DNA of 62,229 nucleotides from Acidobacteriota bacterium (lineage in GTDB: Bacteria > Acidobacteriota > UBA6911 > RPQK01 > DATIPO01), in the NCBI GenBank assembly GCA_035471785.1, contig DATIPQ010000023.1:1-62229 (forward strand), written 5' to 3'. Shown here one piece after another: positions 26,228 through 35,017 of this stretch (within the stretch, counting starts at the first letter, position 1; each line of letters begins with the position of its first letter). A program made the position numbers and the translations under genes. The notes beneath the pieces were generated by a model. It was not told the origin of the DNA and made no database searches. It saw nothing but the letters and a program-made list of their open reading frames with translations.

Positions 26228-27565
26228 TCAGCCCAGGTCGGTGTCTTGCAGGAAAGAGGTGCCGAAGTCGCCGGAGCGGAAGCGTTCGTTGCGGACGATC
26301 CTGCGGTGCAGGTCGAGGGTGGACTCGATGCCCTCCAGCACGAACATGTCGAGGGCCCGGCTGATGCGCTGCAAAGCTTCTTTGCGGTTGGCGCCGTGGG
26401 CGATCAGCTTGGCGATCATGGAATCGTAGTGGGGGGTCACCACGTAATCGGCGTAAGCCAGCGAGTCGACGCGTACTCCCGGACCTCCGGGCGGATGGTA
26501 GGCGGTGATGCGTCCCGGGCTGGGGGCGAAAGTTCGTGGGTGTTCGGCGTTGATGCGGCACTCGATGGCGTTTCCCGAAAGGGTCACCTGGTCTTGCCGG
26601 GTCTCGAGCTTCTTGCCGGCCGCGACCTCGATCTGCTCCTTGACGATGTCGACGCCCGTCACCATTTCGGTGACCGGGTGCTCGACCTGCACCCGGGTAT
26701 TCATTTCGATGAAGTAGAAGCGGCCCTTCTGGTCGCGCAAAAACTCCATGGTTCCGGCGTTCTCGTATCCGATCTCGGCGACCGCCTGGCAGATCTGCCC
26801 TCCCAGCTTGTCGCGCTCCTCCTGGCTGACTACCGGGCTGGGAGATTCCTCGATCAGCTTCTGGTGACGGCGCTGGATGGAGCACTCGCGTTCGCCCAGG
26901 TGGATGGTGTTGCCGTGGGAGTCGGCCAGGACCTGGAACTCGATGTGGCGGGGATTGTCCAGGTAGCGCTCCAGGTAGACGTCGGAGTTGCCGAAGGCGG
27001 CCTTGGCCTCTGAGCGGGCCGTTTCCAGCGCTTCCAGCAATTGGCCTTTCTCGCGCACGATGCGCATGCCCCGGCCTCCGCCTCCGGCGGCGGCCTTGAT
27101 GATCAGCGGCAGCCCCACCTCGTCGAGGGCCTTGAGGGCATCTTCCTTCTCGGCCAGGATTCCGCTGCCGGGGATGATGGGCAAGCCCGCCTCTTGCATG
27201 GCCTCGCGGGCCCGGGCCTTGTCGCCCATCATGCGGATGACTTTAGGAGGGGGGCCGATGAACTTGATCTCGCAGGTCTCGCAGACCTCGGCAAAATGAT
27301 CGCTCTCGGCCAGGTATCCGTATCCGGGATGGATGGCGTCGACGTTGGCCACCTCGGCGGCCGAGATGATGGAGGGGATATTTAGATAGCTCTCAGAGCT
27401 GGAGGCGGGTCCGATGCAAAGAGCTTCGTCTGCGAAGCGCACGTGCAGCGAATGGCGGTCGGCCTCGGAGTAGACGGCCACGGTGGGGATGTTGAGTTCC
27501 TTGCAGGCGCAGATCACGCGCAGTGCGATCTCCCCGCGGTTGGCCACCAAAATCTTCTTGAACAT
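26228..27565 (-). CDS. accC: Acetyl-CoA carboxylase, biotin carboxylase subunit
   Basis: 445 aa, standard length. It carboxylates the biotin on AccB using ATP and bicarbonate, the first half-reaction of malonyl-CoA formation. Clear features: [28 protein letters not shown], the ATP-grasp glycine loop [41 protein letters not shown] and [11 protein letters not shown]. It lies 3 bp downstream of accB, in the usual accB-accC order. Confidence 0.97.
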   Translation of the reverse strand: MFKKILVANRGEIALRVICACKELNIPTVAVYSEADRHSLHVRFADEALCIGPASSSESYLNIPSIISAAEVANVDAIHPGYGYLAESDHFAEVCETCEIKFIGPPPKVIRMMGDKARAREAMQEAGLPIIPGSGILAEKEDALKALDEVGLPLIIKAAAGGGGRGMRIVREKGQLLEALETARSEAKAAFGNSDVYLERYLDNPRHIEFQVLADSHGNTIHLGERECSIQRRHQKLIEESPSPVVSQEERDKLGGQICQAVAEIGYENAGTMEFLRDQKGRFYFIEMNTRVQVEHPVTEMVTGVDIVKEQIEVAAGKKLETRQDQVTLSGNAIECRINAEHPRTFAPSPGRITAYHPPGGPGVRVDSLAYADYVVTPHYDSMIAKLIAHGANRKEALQRISRALDMFVLEGIESTLDLHRRIVRNERFRSGDFGTSFLQDTDLG

Positions 27566-27568
27566 GGG

Positions 27569-28015
27569 CTAGGTCAGGCGAATTTCAAACAACGGTTCCC
27601 CGTATTCGACAGGCTGACCGTTGTCGACCAGGACTTTCTCGATGACGCCGCTTACATCGCACTCGATCTGGTTCATGATCTTCATGGCTTCGACGATACA
27701 GAGTACGGTGCCCTCTTTGACTTTGTCATTCTCCTCCACGAAGGGATCGGCGTCGGGCTTGGGTGCGCGGTAAAACGTGCCGATGATGGGCGAAGTGAAG
27801 ATGTGGATCGACTCGTCCTTTTCCGGCTCGGCGGCTTCCTCCGGCTGGGGCGCCGCCGCCTGAGGAGCCGCTGATGGGGCAGGGGACTGCGGCTGGGCAG
27901 CCATTCCCAACGACTTGCGGACGCGGATGCGCACGCCGTCGCGTTCCATCTCGAACTCTTCGATTGCCGATTGCTCGATGAGCTTAATCAGCTCTTTGAT
28001 CTCGTTGGTGTCCAT
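27569..28015 (-). CDS. accB: Acetyl-CoA carboxylase biotin carboxyl carrier protein
   Basis: 148 aa from the ATG at 28015, which has GAGGAG upstream; an extension of 22 codons is unlikely. The N-terminal domain ([13 protein letters not shown]) leads through a Pro/Ala-rich linker ([17 protein letters not shown]) to the biotinyl domain with [10 protein letters not shown], where the Lys is biotinylated. It carries carboxybiotin between AccC and the transferase. Order on the minus strand is M24 peptidase, accB, accC; elongation factor P, often found between the first two, is absent. Confidence 0.95.
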   Translation of the reverse strand: MDTNEIKELIKLIEQSAIEEFEMERDGVRIRVRKSLGMAAQPQSPAPSAAPQAAAPQPEEAAEPEKDESIHIFTSPIIGTFYRAPKPDADPFVEENDKVKEGTVLCIVEAMKIMNQIECDVSGVIEKVLVDNGQPVEYGEPLFEIRLT

Positions 28016-28095
28016 CCCATCTCCTCGCATCATCGGGAAAGCGCAAGGGCACATTGTGCTTTTTGACAGACTTTTAGTCAATAGCGGACGCCAAT

Positions 28096-29148
28096 TCAGC
28101 GGTGGGGATCGGAGAGGTAGCGGTAGCCTTCTGGGGTCACCACCACGACATCCTCGATGCGGACGCCGAAGCGTCCCGGCAAATAGATGCCCGGCTCGAC
28201 CGTAAAGACCATGCCCGCTTCCAGCACCTCGTCGCTGGTCTTGGAAACACGCGGGCTTTCGTGCACGTCCAGCCCCAGGCCGTGACCCAGTCCGTGGCCG
28301 AAGAAGCGGCCATAGCCGGCGGCCTCGATGTGCTCCCGGGCCGCTGCGTCCACCTGGCTGGCCTTGACTCCGGGAGCGATCCGCTGGGCGGCTTTGGCGG
28401 CGGCCCGGCGGACGATGGCGGCCACGTGGGCCTCCTCCCCGTCTCCTTGGGGAAGCAGCACCCGGGTCAGGTCGGAGTGGTAGCCGTCGCGGCGCAGCCC
28501 GAAGTCGATGAGCAACACCTCCCCTTCTTGCCAGATGCGGTCGCTGGCCGAGGCATGGGGCAGGGCCGAGCGGGGGCCGCCGGCCACGATGGTCTCGAAG
28601 GCGAACCCTTGAGCGCCGTGGCGGCGCATGGCCCGCTCGACTTCGCCGGCCATTTCGATCTCGGCCATTCCCGGCTGCAGTCTCGGCAGCACCTGATGGT
28701 AGGCGTCCTGAGCCCTGCGCAGAGCCTCCTCAATCCGTTCAACCTCTTCCGGCTCCTTGCAGCGGCGCAGACGGCCCGCCAGGTCGGGACCGGGACAAAA
28801 CTCGAAAGGCAACTTCCAGGATTCCATCTGGCGCAGCCAGGCGCAGCTCATCTCTTCTTCCTCGATGCCGATGCGCAGCGTGCTCTCTTGCTGCAGTTCT
28901 TCCAGAAGGGCCTTGAGGGCGGCCTGGTAGGACGGATCAGCCAGGCGGGGACGACAGTCGTGGGCGCTCTGGCCGGCTTGCTCCAGGTAGCGGGAGTCGA
29001 CCAGCAGGTGGGCCTCTCCGTTCAGACACAACGCCATTCCGGCGCTGCCCCGAAATCCGAACAGGTATTGCAGGTTCGAGAGACGGCTGATGAGGAAGCC
29101 GTCCAGTTCGCGTTTGTGAAGAAGTTGCTGAAAGCGTTGCAAGCGCAT
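28096..29148 (-). CDS. pepP: Xaa-Pro aminopeptidase (M24 family)
   Basis: 350 aa, the short bacterial Xaa-Pro peptidase form. The N-terminal creatinase-like domain ([20 protein letters not shown]) precedes a pita-bread domain with the dinuclear metal ligands: [19 protein letters not shown] (two Asp), [15 protein letters not shown] (His), VFTVEPGIY (Glu) and VRIEDVVVV (Glu). It removes N-terminal residues preceding proline in the cytoplasm. It sits upstream of accB-accC and just after a hairpin that probably ends the pil operon. Specificity between PepP and PepQ is not certain. Confidence 0.88.
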   Translation of the reverse strand: MRLQRFQQLLHKRELDGFLISRLSNLQYLFGFRGSAGMALCLNGEAHLLVDSRYLEQAGQSAHDCRPRLADPSYQAALKALLEELQQESTLRIGIEEEEMSCAWLRQMESWKLPFEFCPGPDLAGRLRRCKEPEEVERIEEALRRAQDAYHQVLPRLQPGMAEIEMAGEVERAMRRHGAQGFAFETIVAGGPRSALPHASASDRIWQEGEVLLIDFGLRRDGYHSDLTRVLLPQGDGEEAHVAAIVRRAAAKAAQRIAPGVKASQVDAAAREHIEAAGYGRFFGHGLGHGLGLDVHESPRVSKTSDEVLEAGMVFTVEPGIYLPGRFGVRIEDVVVVTPEGYRYLSDPHR

Positions 29149-29162
29149 CGGGCAAAATGAAA

Positions 29163-29187
29163 GGGGCCGGGAGACAGTCCCGACCCC
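29163..29187 (-). terminator. Probable terminator of the pil operon
   Basis: GGGGccGGGAgacagTCCCgaCCCC forms a stem between the pilQ stop and the peptidase start. On the minus strand it is followed by CCTTTCATTTTG, a modest T-rich tract. Confidence 0.55.
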
Positions 29188-29213
29188 GCTGACTTCCTCC
29201 TGACTGCGGCCGG

Positions 29214-30530
29214 CTACTTGATGCGGACCGTAATGAAGAAGAGAATCTCGCGCGTCTCCCTCTCCAGCGACTTGGACTTGAAGAGGTTGCCCAGGACGGG
29301 GACCGAACCCAGTCCGGGAACTTTGCGGATGTCTTCGCGGTCGGTCTCGGTAAAGATGCCGCCGATGACCGTGGTACCCCCGTCGGCCACCAGGACCAGG
29401 GTCTCGGCCTGGCTGGTGAGGATGGTGGGGATGCCCAAGACGGTCTGAGAAAAATCAGGGACGTCGTTTTCCACCCGCAGGTTGAGCAGCACCGTACCTT
29501 CTTGAGTGATCTGCGGTGTCACGGTGAGCTTCAGGGCCGCTTCTTCAAAACGTACGCGGGTCGTGAAGTTCTCAGTCACCGGGATGGGGATCTTGGCACC
29601 CTGAGTAATGACGGCCTCGGCGTTGTTCTGGGCGCTCACTCGCGGCTTGGAGAGGATACGGGCGTCGCCTCGCATCTCGGCGGCCGAGATGAAAGCGTCG
29701 AGACGAAAGGTGTCGAGCAGGGTCCCTGTCGAGAAGGTCGCCGTCCCGACCGGATCGTCCAGCAGCGCGCTTGAGGTGCCTGTGCCCCGGTTTCGGGTGC
29801 CGAAGTTGCCGAACTGGATGTCGAATGCGGAGCCCAGTTCGCGGGCGAAGTTGGTGGTGGCCTCCACGATGCGGGCCTCGATCTCGACCTGCATCTCGGG
29901 GATGTCGAGGCGCTCGATCAGCGTCTCCAGCCGTTGGATGCTCCCCACCACGTCGGTGATGATCAGGGTGTTGGTGCGCGAGTCGACGTCGATGCGTCCG
30001 CGGTCGCTCAACTGCTCTTCCAGGGTGGAGGCGATGTTGGCGGCCACTGCGTAATCGAGGTGATAGAGGTCGGTGCGGGTGTCTGCGGCCAGGAAGTTGG
30101 CCCGCTTCATGGCCAGTTTGGACTCTTCTTCCTTCTGCAGGGTCGCTTTGGTGGAGATGCGCACCAGGTTTCCTTCCACCGAGCGCTCCAGTTGATTGCT
30201 GCGCAGCACGGCCTCGAAGAGCTGATCCCAGGGCACCGCCTCCATGTTGAGGGTGACGCGCCCTCCCACGTCGGGGTCGATGAGCACGTTCAAGCCGCTC
30301 ACCTCCGAGATGATGCGGAAGAAGTCCACCAAGGGAATGTTGACCACCTTCATGGTGATGGGCGCCCCCTGGTAGGAGCCGCTCTCCTGAGGCGCGGCCA
30401 TGCGCGCCAGGGCGGGCGCCGCTTCGGAATTCTCTCCGGCCGGGTAGGCCGCGGCCGAGCCCGCCGGAGCCAAGCTCAGGGCGACCGCCGTCAATAGGAT
30501 GATGAGAAAATGGGGTTTAAAGTTCTTCAT
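29214..30530 (-). CDS. pilQ: Type IV pilus secretin PilQ (short form)
   Basis: 438 aa. A signal peptide (LIILLTAVALSLAPAGSAAA) precedes one secretin/TonB short N-terminal domain (MKVVNIPLVDFFRIISEVSGLNVLIDPDVGG), an N1-type domain (LIITDVVGSIQRLETLIERLD) and the C-terminal secretin barrel (LTVTPQITQEGTVLL, then TTVIGGIFTETD and VPVLGNLFKSK). It forms the outer-membrane ring through which the pilus passes. It is much shorter than proteobacterial PilQ (about 700 aa) because the N-terminal peptidoglycan-binding AMIN domains are missing. Its start overlaps pilP by 14 bp. Confidence 0.92.
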   Translation of the reverse strand: MKNFKPHFLIILLTAVALSLAPAGSAAAYPAGENSEAAPALARMAAPQESGSYQGAPITMKVVNIPLVDFFRIISEVSGLNVLIDPDVGGRVTLNMEAVPWDQLFEAVLRSNQLERSVEGNLVRISTKATLQKEEESKLAMKRANFLAADTRTDLYHLDYAVAANIASTLEEQLSDRGRIDVDSRTNTLIITDVVGSIQRLETLIERLDIPEMQVEIEARIVEATTNFARELGSAFDIQFGNFGTRNRGTGTSSALLDDPVGTATFSTGTLLDTFRLDAFISAAEMRGDARILSKPRVSAQNNAEAVITQGAKIPIPVTENFTTRVRFEEAALKLTVTPQITQEGTVLLNLRVENDVPDFSQTVLGIPTILTSQAETLVLVADGGTTVIGGIFTETDREDIRKVPGLGSVPVLGNLFKSKSLERETREILFFITVRIK

Positions 30531-31071
30531 CTGGGTTGCCCCCTTGTTCTTCCACCACTTGGATATCTTGGCTGTTGAGGCGTTTGGTTACTCTCGAGAC
30601 ATGCTTGTTCTTGCGGGCGTCCTCCACCACGCGCCGAAAGGTGACGCGCTCTCCATTGATCTCCAGCACGTGGCCGTCGTAGAGCTTGTCACCCGGGCGG
30701 GCAAAGTAGGTGAAGTCGTCGATCCCGCGCAGCAGCGCAATGGGCTGGTCGATTCCGGCCACGATGCCTACCACGGTCACTTCGTCGACCAGCAGCCCGG
30801 GCAGTCCGGGAGGCCGTTGGGTCAAAGGCGGAGGCTCGAGCAGGTCGGCCGCGGTGTCTTGGCGCAGGGCTCTCAGGCTGATGAAGGGATCGCGCCGTCC
30901 TTTGCTGTCATAGAGCGGCATCTCCTGGCGCGGCACCGGGTCGGCCTGCTCCTGAGCGGACGCCCAGGCGGGCAGGGCGCCCAGCAGCACCAGGAAGGCG
31001 CACAGCAAAGGCCAGCGGCCCATGAGCCGGCAAGCCAGGGTAGGGAATGCTTCTCGCTTGCTAGGAGTCAT
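30517..31071 (-). CDS. pilP: Type IV pilus assembly protein PilP
   Basis: 184 aa from the ATG at 31071, with AGGAGG seven bases upstream; the start overlaps the end of pilO. A hydrophobic N-terminal segment (PLLCAFLVLLGALPAWASA) is followed by the PilP signature SKGRRDPFISLRAL and a beta domain (VDEVTVVGIVAGIDQPIALLRG, then GDKLYDGHVLEINGERVTFRR). PilP links the PilNO inner-membrane complex to the PilQ secretin. There is no lipobox cysteine, so it is probably anchored by an uncleaved helix or is periplasmic, unlike the classical lipoprotein form. Confidence 0.88.
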   Translation of the reverse strand: MTPSKREAFPTLACRLMGRWPLLCAFLVLLGALPAWASAQEQADPVPRQEMPLYDSKGRRDPFISLRALRQDTAADLLEPPPLTQRPPGLPGLLVDEVTVVGIVAGIDQPIALLRGIDDFTYFARPGDKLYDGHVLEINGERVTFRRVVEDARKNKHVSRVTKRLNSQDIQVVEEQGGNPDEEL

Positions 31072-31630
31072 CGGAAGCCTCCTGGAAGACATAAGTAGTC
31101 GCCGTGCAGGTAGCGGAAATGGTGCGGGTGGGCGTTCGCTGGTCGGCGTCCAGCGGCTTGATGGAGAGCCTCTCGACGTTGACGATGCGCTGGAAGCGCC
31201 CGATGCGCTCCAAAAAGACGCCCAGGGTGTCGAAATTGCCCTCCATCGAGAGCAGAATCGGCCAGTCTTCGTAGAAATCGCGCTGCACCGTGTCCTGGGG
31301 CGTGAAGCTGCGCAGGTGGAGTTTGGACTCGACGGCCAGTTCCTGAACCCGGCGCACCACTTCGGCGGTCTCTTTTGCGGTCGGCAGCACCCGTCGCAGG
31401 GAGGCCAGCTTTTCCTCCTGCTGGCGGATTTGCTCCTGCAATTGAGGAAGCTGAGCCTTGACCGCGCGGGCCCGCATGACCTCGGCTTCGAGCTGCTCGA
31501 TTTCGCTTTCCAGCGTGGCCTGCCTGCTTTGCAACGGCGAGATGCCGTAAATGTAGATGACTACGCAGACGCCCAGAGCCAGGACGATCAGCAGCACCAT
31601 CTGACGAACGTTGGAAGAATCGCTGGCCAT
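31061..31630 (-). CDS. pilO: Type IV pilus assembly protein PilO
   Basis: 189 aa. One transmembrane helix (QMVLLIVLALGVCVVIYIYG), a coiled-coil (LESEIEQLEAEVMRARAVKAQ and on to about residue 85) and a C-terminal ferredoxin-like domain (LLSMEGNFDTLGVFLERIGR) are the PilO layout. It pairs with PilN on the periplasmic side. The gene is 3 bp downstream of pilN and overlaps pilP. Confidence 0.9.
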   Translation of the reverse strand: MASDSSNVRQMVLLIVLALGVCVVIYIYGISPLQSRQATLESEIEQLEAEVMRARAVKAQLPQLQEQIRQQEEKLASLRRVLPTAKETAEVVRRVQELAVESKLHLRSFTPQDTVQRDFYEDWPILLSMEGNFDTLGVFLERIGRFQRIVNVERLSIKPLDADQRTPTRTISATCTATTYVFQEASDDS

Positions 31631-31633
31631 GGT

Positions 31634-32182
31634 CTACTCCTTGCTCCGGCAGTTGAGTTTGAACTTGATGCTGTCCTGCTGATCTTCCCAGTACTCCAAT
31701 TCGACTTCCCGGAAGACCGAACCGTCGTCGAGTTCGGCGATGAATCCGGCGATGGAGGGAACATCGAAGGCGCGGCCCTCGATGGCCACCGTGCCTTCCT
31801 GCTGGGCGAGGCTGGTCAGCCACAGCGTGGGATCGGTTGGCAGGGAGTCGAGCACGTGATTCATAAGATCGACGGGACCGCGTTGGTTGTCGCGCAAGCG
31901 CTCGATCAGCTCCACCCGCTCGTCCAGACGCCGCTTTTGTTCCTGGGCGGCCTGCAACTGTGCCGTCACCTGGGCCAGGCTGTCACGCTCGGCCCGCAGG
32001 TCGGCGGCCTGGACGCTCAGTTCGCCCACTGACGAACTGAGCAGGTAGTACCACAGGAAGACTGCGATCAACAGCACCGCTGCCGCGGCCAAAGCGATCA
32101 GATTGGTGCTGCTGACGGGACTCCCTGTGCGGCGGCGCTTCTTGCCCGCCCCGGGCTCCCTCAATAGATTGACTTTGATCAT
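31634..32182 (-). CDS. pilN: Type IV pilus assembly protein PilN
   Basis: 182 aa. The N-terminus MIKVNLLRE is the conserved PilN peptide that docks into PilM. A transmembrane helix (LIALAAAAVLLIAVFLWYYL), a coiled-coil (about 55-100) and a small alpha/beta domain with the TLWLTSLAQQEGTVAIEGRA pattern follow. It bridges the cytoplasmic PilM ring and periplasmic PilO. ATG overlaps the pilM stop by 4 bp. Confidence 0.92.
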   Translation of the reverse strand: MIKVNLLREPGAGKKRRRTGSPVSSTNLIALAAAAVLLIAVFLWYYLLSSSVGELSVQAADLRAERDSLAQVTAQLQAAQEQKRRLDERVELIERLRDNQRGPVDLMNHVLDSLPTDPTLWLTSLAQQEGTVAIEGRAFDVPSIAGFIAELDDGSVFREVELEYWEDQQDSIKFKLNCRSKE

Positions 32183-33255
32183 CGGTCATTCGCCGTTCGC
32201 AGGGCCAGGCCCACGGCGATGGCGAAGTCTGAAGCCATGCCGTTTAAATACTCTGGCGGGATGTCTTGTTTAACCTTGGCCACCTTCTTGAAGGGGTCCA
32301 AGAACTGAACCGGCACCTGAAAGCGCTCTTCCAAGTAGTCGCGCAAGCCCTCGGTGCGGCTGGCCCCTCCCGCGATATAGATCTCCTCGATTTCGTCCGA
32401 CTGATTGGCCGACTTGAAGTAGTCGAAGGTGGTCTGGGCCTGCTGGGCCAGGTTCTCGGAAACCGAACGCAGGATCTCGGGCACCTTTTCGGCGTAGTCC
32501 TCGGGGTAGGACTCGGCCTGCTTCATTTCCTCGGCCTCTTCGATGGAGACGTTGAGTTCGCGCTGCAGGAACTCGGTGTACTGATTGCCCCCGAAGTTGA
32601 TGTCGCGGGTGTAGAGGAATTCTCTGCCCCTCTGAATGTTGATGTTCATGACCGTGGCTCCGATATCGAGCACGGCGGCCACCGTGGCTTCCTGAGGGTT
32701 GTAGTTGAGGTCGTAGACGTTGTGCAGCGCGAAGGCGTCGGTGTCGACCACCGAGGCGTTCTTGCCGGCCATGGATAGGACGCTGGTGTGATCAGTGATC
32801 TTCTCCCGCTTGGCCGCCACCAAGATGACCTCTATTTTGTTGGCGTCGGGCAGCTTGCGCACGATCTGGTAGTCGACATTGACCTCCGAGATGTCGAAGG
32901 GAATGTACTGCTCGGCTTCCCATTGAATGGAGTCGTCCAACTCTTCGCGGGTCTGGGCCGGTACGGTGATCTTCTTGACGATCACGGAGTGGCCGGCGAT
33001 GGAGGTGGCGATGCTGCTGTTCTTGATGCCGAGCTCTTGGAAGAGCGTGTCGATGGCCTCGGCCACCGGCAGTTTGGCGATGATGACCCCGTCGACGATC
33101 GAGTCGCCGGGAATGCGCCGGGCCCCGATCGACTTCAGTTCGTATTTCCCCTTGGCGCCGCCGGACCTCAGTTCCACGACCTTGATAGCCGAGGTGCCGA
33201 TGTCGACGCCCACCAAGGATTTCGACTTGGAGCCGAGAATGTCCTTCCAGCCCAT
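32179..33255 (-). CDS. pilM: Type IV pilus assembly ATPase-like protein PilM
   Basis: 358 aa, typical length. An actin/FtsA-like fold is seen: LVGVDIGTSAIKVVEL (phosphate 1), VAAVLDIGATVMNINI (phosphate 2) and IYIAGGASRTEGLRDYLEERF (adenosine). PilM forms a cytoplasmic ring that binds the PilN tail and recruits the extension machinery. It is the first gene of pilMNOPQ; the motor genes pilB, pilT and pilC and the pilin are not in this window. Confidence 0.95.
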   Translation of the reverse strand: MGWKDILGSKSKSLVGVDIGTSAIKVVELRSGGAKGKYELKSIGARRIPGDSIVDGVIIAKLPVAEAIDTLFQELGIKNSSIATSIAGHSVIVKKITVPAQTREELDDSIQWEAEQYIPFDISEVNVDYQIVRKLPDANKIEVILVAAKREKITDHTSVLSMAGKNASVVDTDAFALHNVYDLNYNPQEATVAAVLDIGATVMNINIQRGREFLYTRDINFGGNQYTEFLQRELNVSIEEAEEMKQAESYPEDYAEKVPEILRSVSENLAQQAQTTFDYFKSANQSDEIEEIYIAGGASRTEGLRDYLEERFQVPVQFLDPFKKVAKVKQDIPPEYLNGMASDFAIAVGLALRTANDR

Positions 33256-33852
33256 AACGATTTCCTCAACCCTCGCGGGCTTCTGGTCGTTCGCCCCGCA
33301 GGGCGTTCGGACCCCTTTACCTTGCGACTTAGAACCGCCCCACAGGGAAGGGAAGAGCCACGCGCTCTACCCGTGCGGTTCGGAACTTCAACTTACCCTC
33401 ACCACTTTCAATTCTTCGGTGAGTCTCGTCACTTTCTTTAGAACCGTTGTTTCATCGGCCTTTAGGCGGTGATGAGGCTCACCTTTTTTGGGCGCCCGAG
33501 CGTCTCTCGCGGTCACGCCCTCCCTCTCTATAAACGCCGCAAGTTGTGAAATCTGCGAAGGCCGGACTCGAAAAAATCGGCTTCAACGGCCGGTTTCCAT
33601 CTCCGAGTCCGAGTTCATGGCTGGTACTGCCCCTCATGCGCCACCATTTCAAAAGTGGCGGTTCGGCAGCCGAGCCCCCATTTGTCGGTGCCTTCTCCGG
33701 TCGAGCGCACTCCCTGCGCGATGCCGTGAAGCGCTCCCGAAATAGAAACGTCTTTTGAATCCTCCGAATGACGTCTCGTCTCCCTATTATAAAAATGCCC
33801 CCGACTAAAAACGGGAAAAATCTCCAAAGGGGCGTGGTTTCTCCCTCCTGAC
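33256..33852. other. Long non-coding region between pilM and rplM
   Basis: About 600 bp with noticeably lower GC than its flanks (runs such as TTTAGAACCGTTG and TTATAAAAATGCC). No reading frame shows family resemblance. An inverted repeat CGCCAC...GTGGCG spans 33639-33660. The divergent pilM promoter probably lies near its left end, but no clear -35/-10 pair was found. Confidence 0.5.
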
Positions 33853-33882
33853 TTGACAGCGGCGGCCCCCAACCTGTATTCT
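33853..33882 (+). promoter_or_regulatory. Predicted sigma-70 promoter of the rplM-rpsI operon
   Basis: -35 TTGACA (33853-33858), 18-bp spacer, -10 TATTCT (33877-33882). Transcription would start near 33889, leaving a leader of about 100 nt before rplM. Confidence 0.65.
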
Positions 33883-33921
33883 CGCTGCTTCCTTTTCGGG
33901 GGATTTTGCGCCTCGGAAAAG

Positions 33922-33945
33922 GGTTGGGCGCGGAGAGGCCCAACC
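33922..33945 (+). promoter_or_regulatory. Leader hairpin before rplM
   Basis: GGTTGGGC (33922-33929) and GCCCAACC (33938-33945) form a perfect 8-bp stem with an 8-nt loop in the 5' leader. Ribosomal protein leaders often carry autoregulatory stems; its function here is unproven. Confidence 0.45.
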
Positions 33946-33987
33946 GGTTCAAATCAGGCTTTGATGAAGGATTCAGGGATAGAAGAG

Positions 33988-34416
33988 ATGAAGACATACT
34001 TGCCGAAAGCGGACGCCATTGAACGGACCTGGTACGTGGTCGATGCCGAGGATCAGGTGCTGGGGCGTCTGGCCAGCCGTGTGGCCCACGTCCTGACGGG
34101 CAAGTCCAAGCCCGAGTACACGGATTTCCTGGATACAGGAGATTTCGTCATAGTGGTCAACGCCGGCAAGGTGCGTTTGACCGGCAACAAGTGGAACGAC
34201 AAGGTCTACTACTCGCACAGCGGCCGCCCGGGAGGCTTGCGTGAAATGACGGCCAAAGAGATGCTGGCCAAGCATCCCGAGCGTCTCATTCATCTGGCCG
34301 TCAAAGGCATGCTGCCCAAGAACAAGTTGGCCAGCCGCATGCTCAAGAAGCTGAAGGTCTACAGCGAGGGCGAGCACCCCCACCAGGCCCAGCAGCCGCG
34401 GGAATTGCCGGTCTAA
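33988..34416 (+). CDS. rplM: 50S ribosomal protein L13
   Basis: 142 aa from the ATG at 33988, which gives the standard N-terminus [20 protein letters not shown]; an in-frame ATG eight codons earlier is less likely. Family motifs: [43 protein letters not shown] and [12 protein letters not shown]. It is an early-assembly 23S rRNA-binding protein. rpsI follows 13 bp later, the universal L13-S9 pair. Confidence 0.97.
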   Translation: MKTYLPKADAIERTWYVVDAEDQVLGRLASRVAHVLTGKSKPEYTDFLDTGDFVIVVNAGKVRLTGNKWNDKVYYSHSGRPGGLREMTAKEMLAKHPERLIHLAVKGMLPKNKLASRMLKKLKVYSEGEHPHQAQQPRELPV

Positions 34417-34429
34417 GGAGGAATTGCAA

Positions 34430-34825
34430 GTGGAGGAGAAGATTCAGTATTACGGCACCGGGAAACGCAAGAGCGCCACGGCGCGCTGCTTTCTGATGCC
34501 GGGTTCCGGCCAGTTCGTGGTCAACAAGCGGGAGTGTCAGGAATACTTCTGCAACAAGGCGCAGCAGCAGGTCGTGATGGAGCCCCTGAAACTGACCGAA
34601 ACCAACGACAAGTTCGACGTCTACATCAACGTCGGCGGCGGCGGCTATTCGGCTCAGGCCGACGCGGTGCGGTTGGGTATTTCGAGGGCTTTGCAGCAGT
34701 TCGACTACGATCTGCGCGGACCTCTCAAGAAGGCCGGGTTTCTGACCCGCGACCCGCGCATCAAAGAGCGCAAGAAGTATGGACAGCCCGGAGCCCGTAA
34801 GCGGTTCCAGTTTTCAAAGAGATAA
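34430..34825 (+). CDS. rpsI: 30S ribosomal protein S9
   Basis: 131 aa from the GTG at 34430, placed eight bases after AAGGAGG; the TTG at 34424 is too close to that site. Motifs YYGTGKRKSATARCFL, GGGYSAQADAVRLGISRAL and the C-terminal KKYGQPGARKRFQFSKR are conserved; the basic tail reaches the P-site tRNA. Confidence 0.97.
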   Translation: MEEKIQYYGTGKRKSATARCFLMPGSGQFVVNKRECQEYFCNKAQQQVVMEPLKLTETNDKFDVYINVGGGGYSAQADAVRLGISRALQQFDYDLRGPLKKAGFLTRDPRIKERKKYGQPGARKRFQFSKR

Positions 34826-34886
34826 CAGCGGCCGCCTTGTGGCGGAGGCTGCAGTTTCGCCCCCGGACGACGATCCGTCTGCCTTT

Positions 34887-34912
34887 CGCCGAAACGCCTT
34901 GGCGCTTCGGCG
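34887..34912 (+). terminator. Strong hairpin between rpsI and rpsB
   Basis: CGCCGAA-aCGCC-tt-GGCGc-TTCGGCG is a near-perfect 12-bp stem. It is followed by GTCTTCCCC rather than a T-run, so it could be a weak terminator or an rpsB leader structure. Confidence 0.4.
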
Positions 34913-35017
34913 GTCTTCCCCGGGGATGTCGCGATCAAGGCGGATCCTGATCGACGCGCTCCGGCGCCGCGAGACTGAAGGCTTTGCTTGGCAGGCCCAA
35001 AAGCGGGAGAGTGACGC

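Noticed and set aside
26049-26885. Minus-strand 278-aa frame within accC
   Set aside because: Out-of-frame shadow on the same strand as accC; Arg/Pro-rich with no motifs.
33479-33997. 172-aa minus-strand open frame before rplM
   Set aside because: Crosses the rplM promoter and leader, has no recognisable domain and low-complexity Arg/Ser/Pro content.
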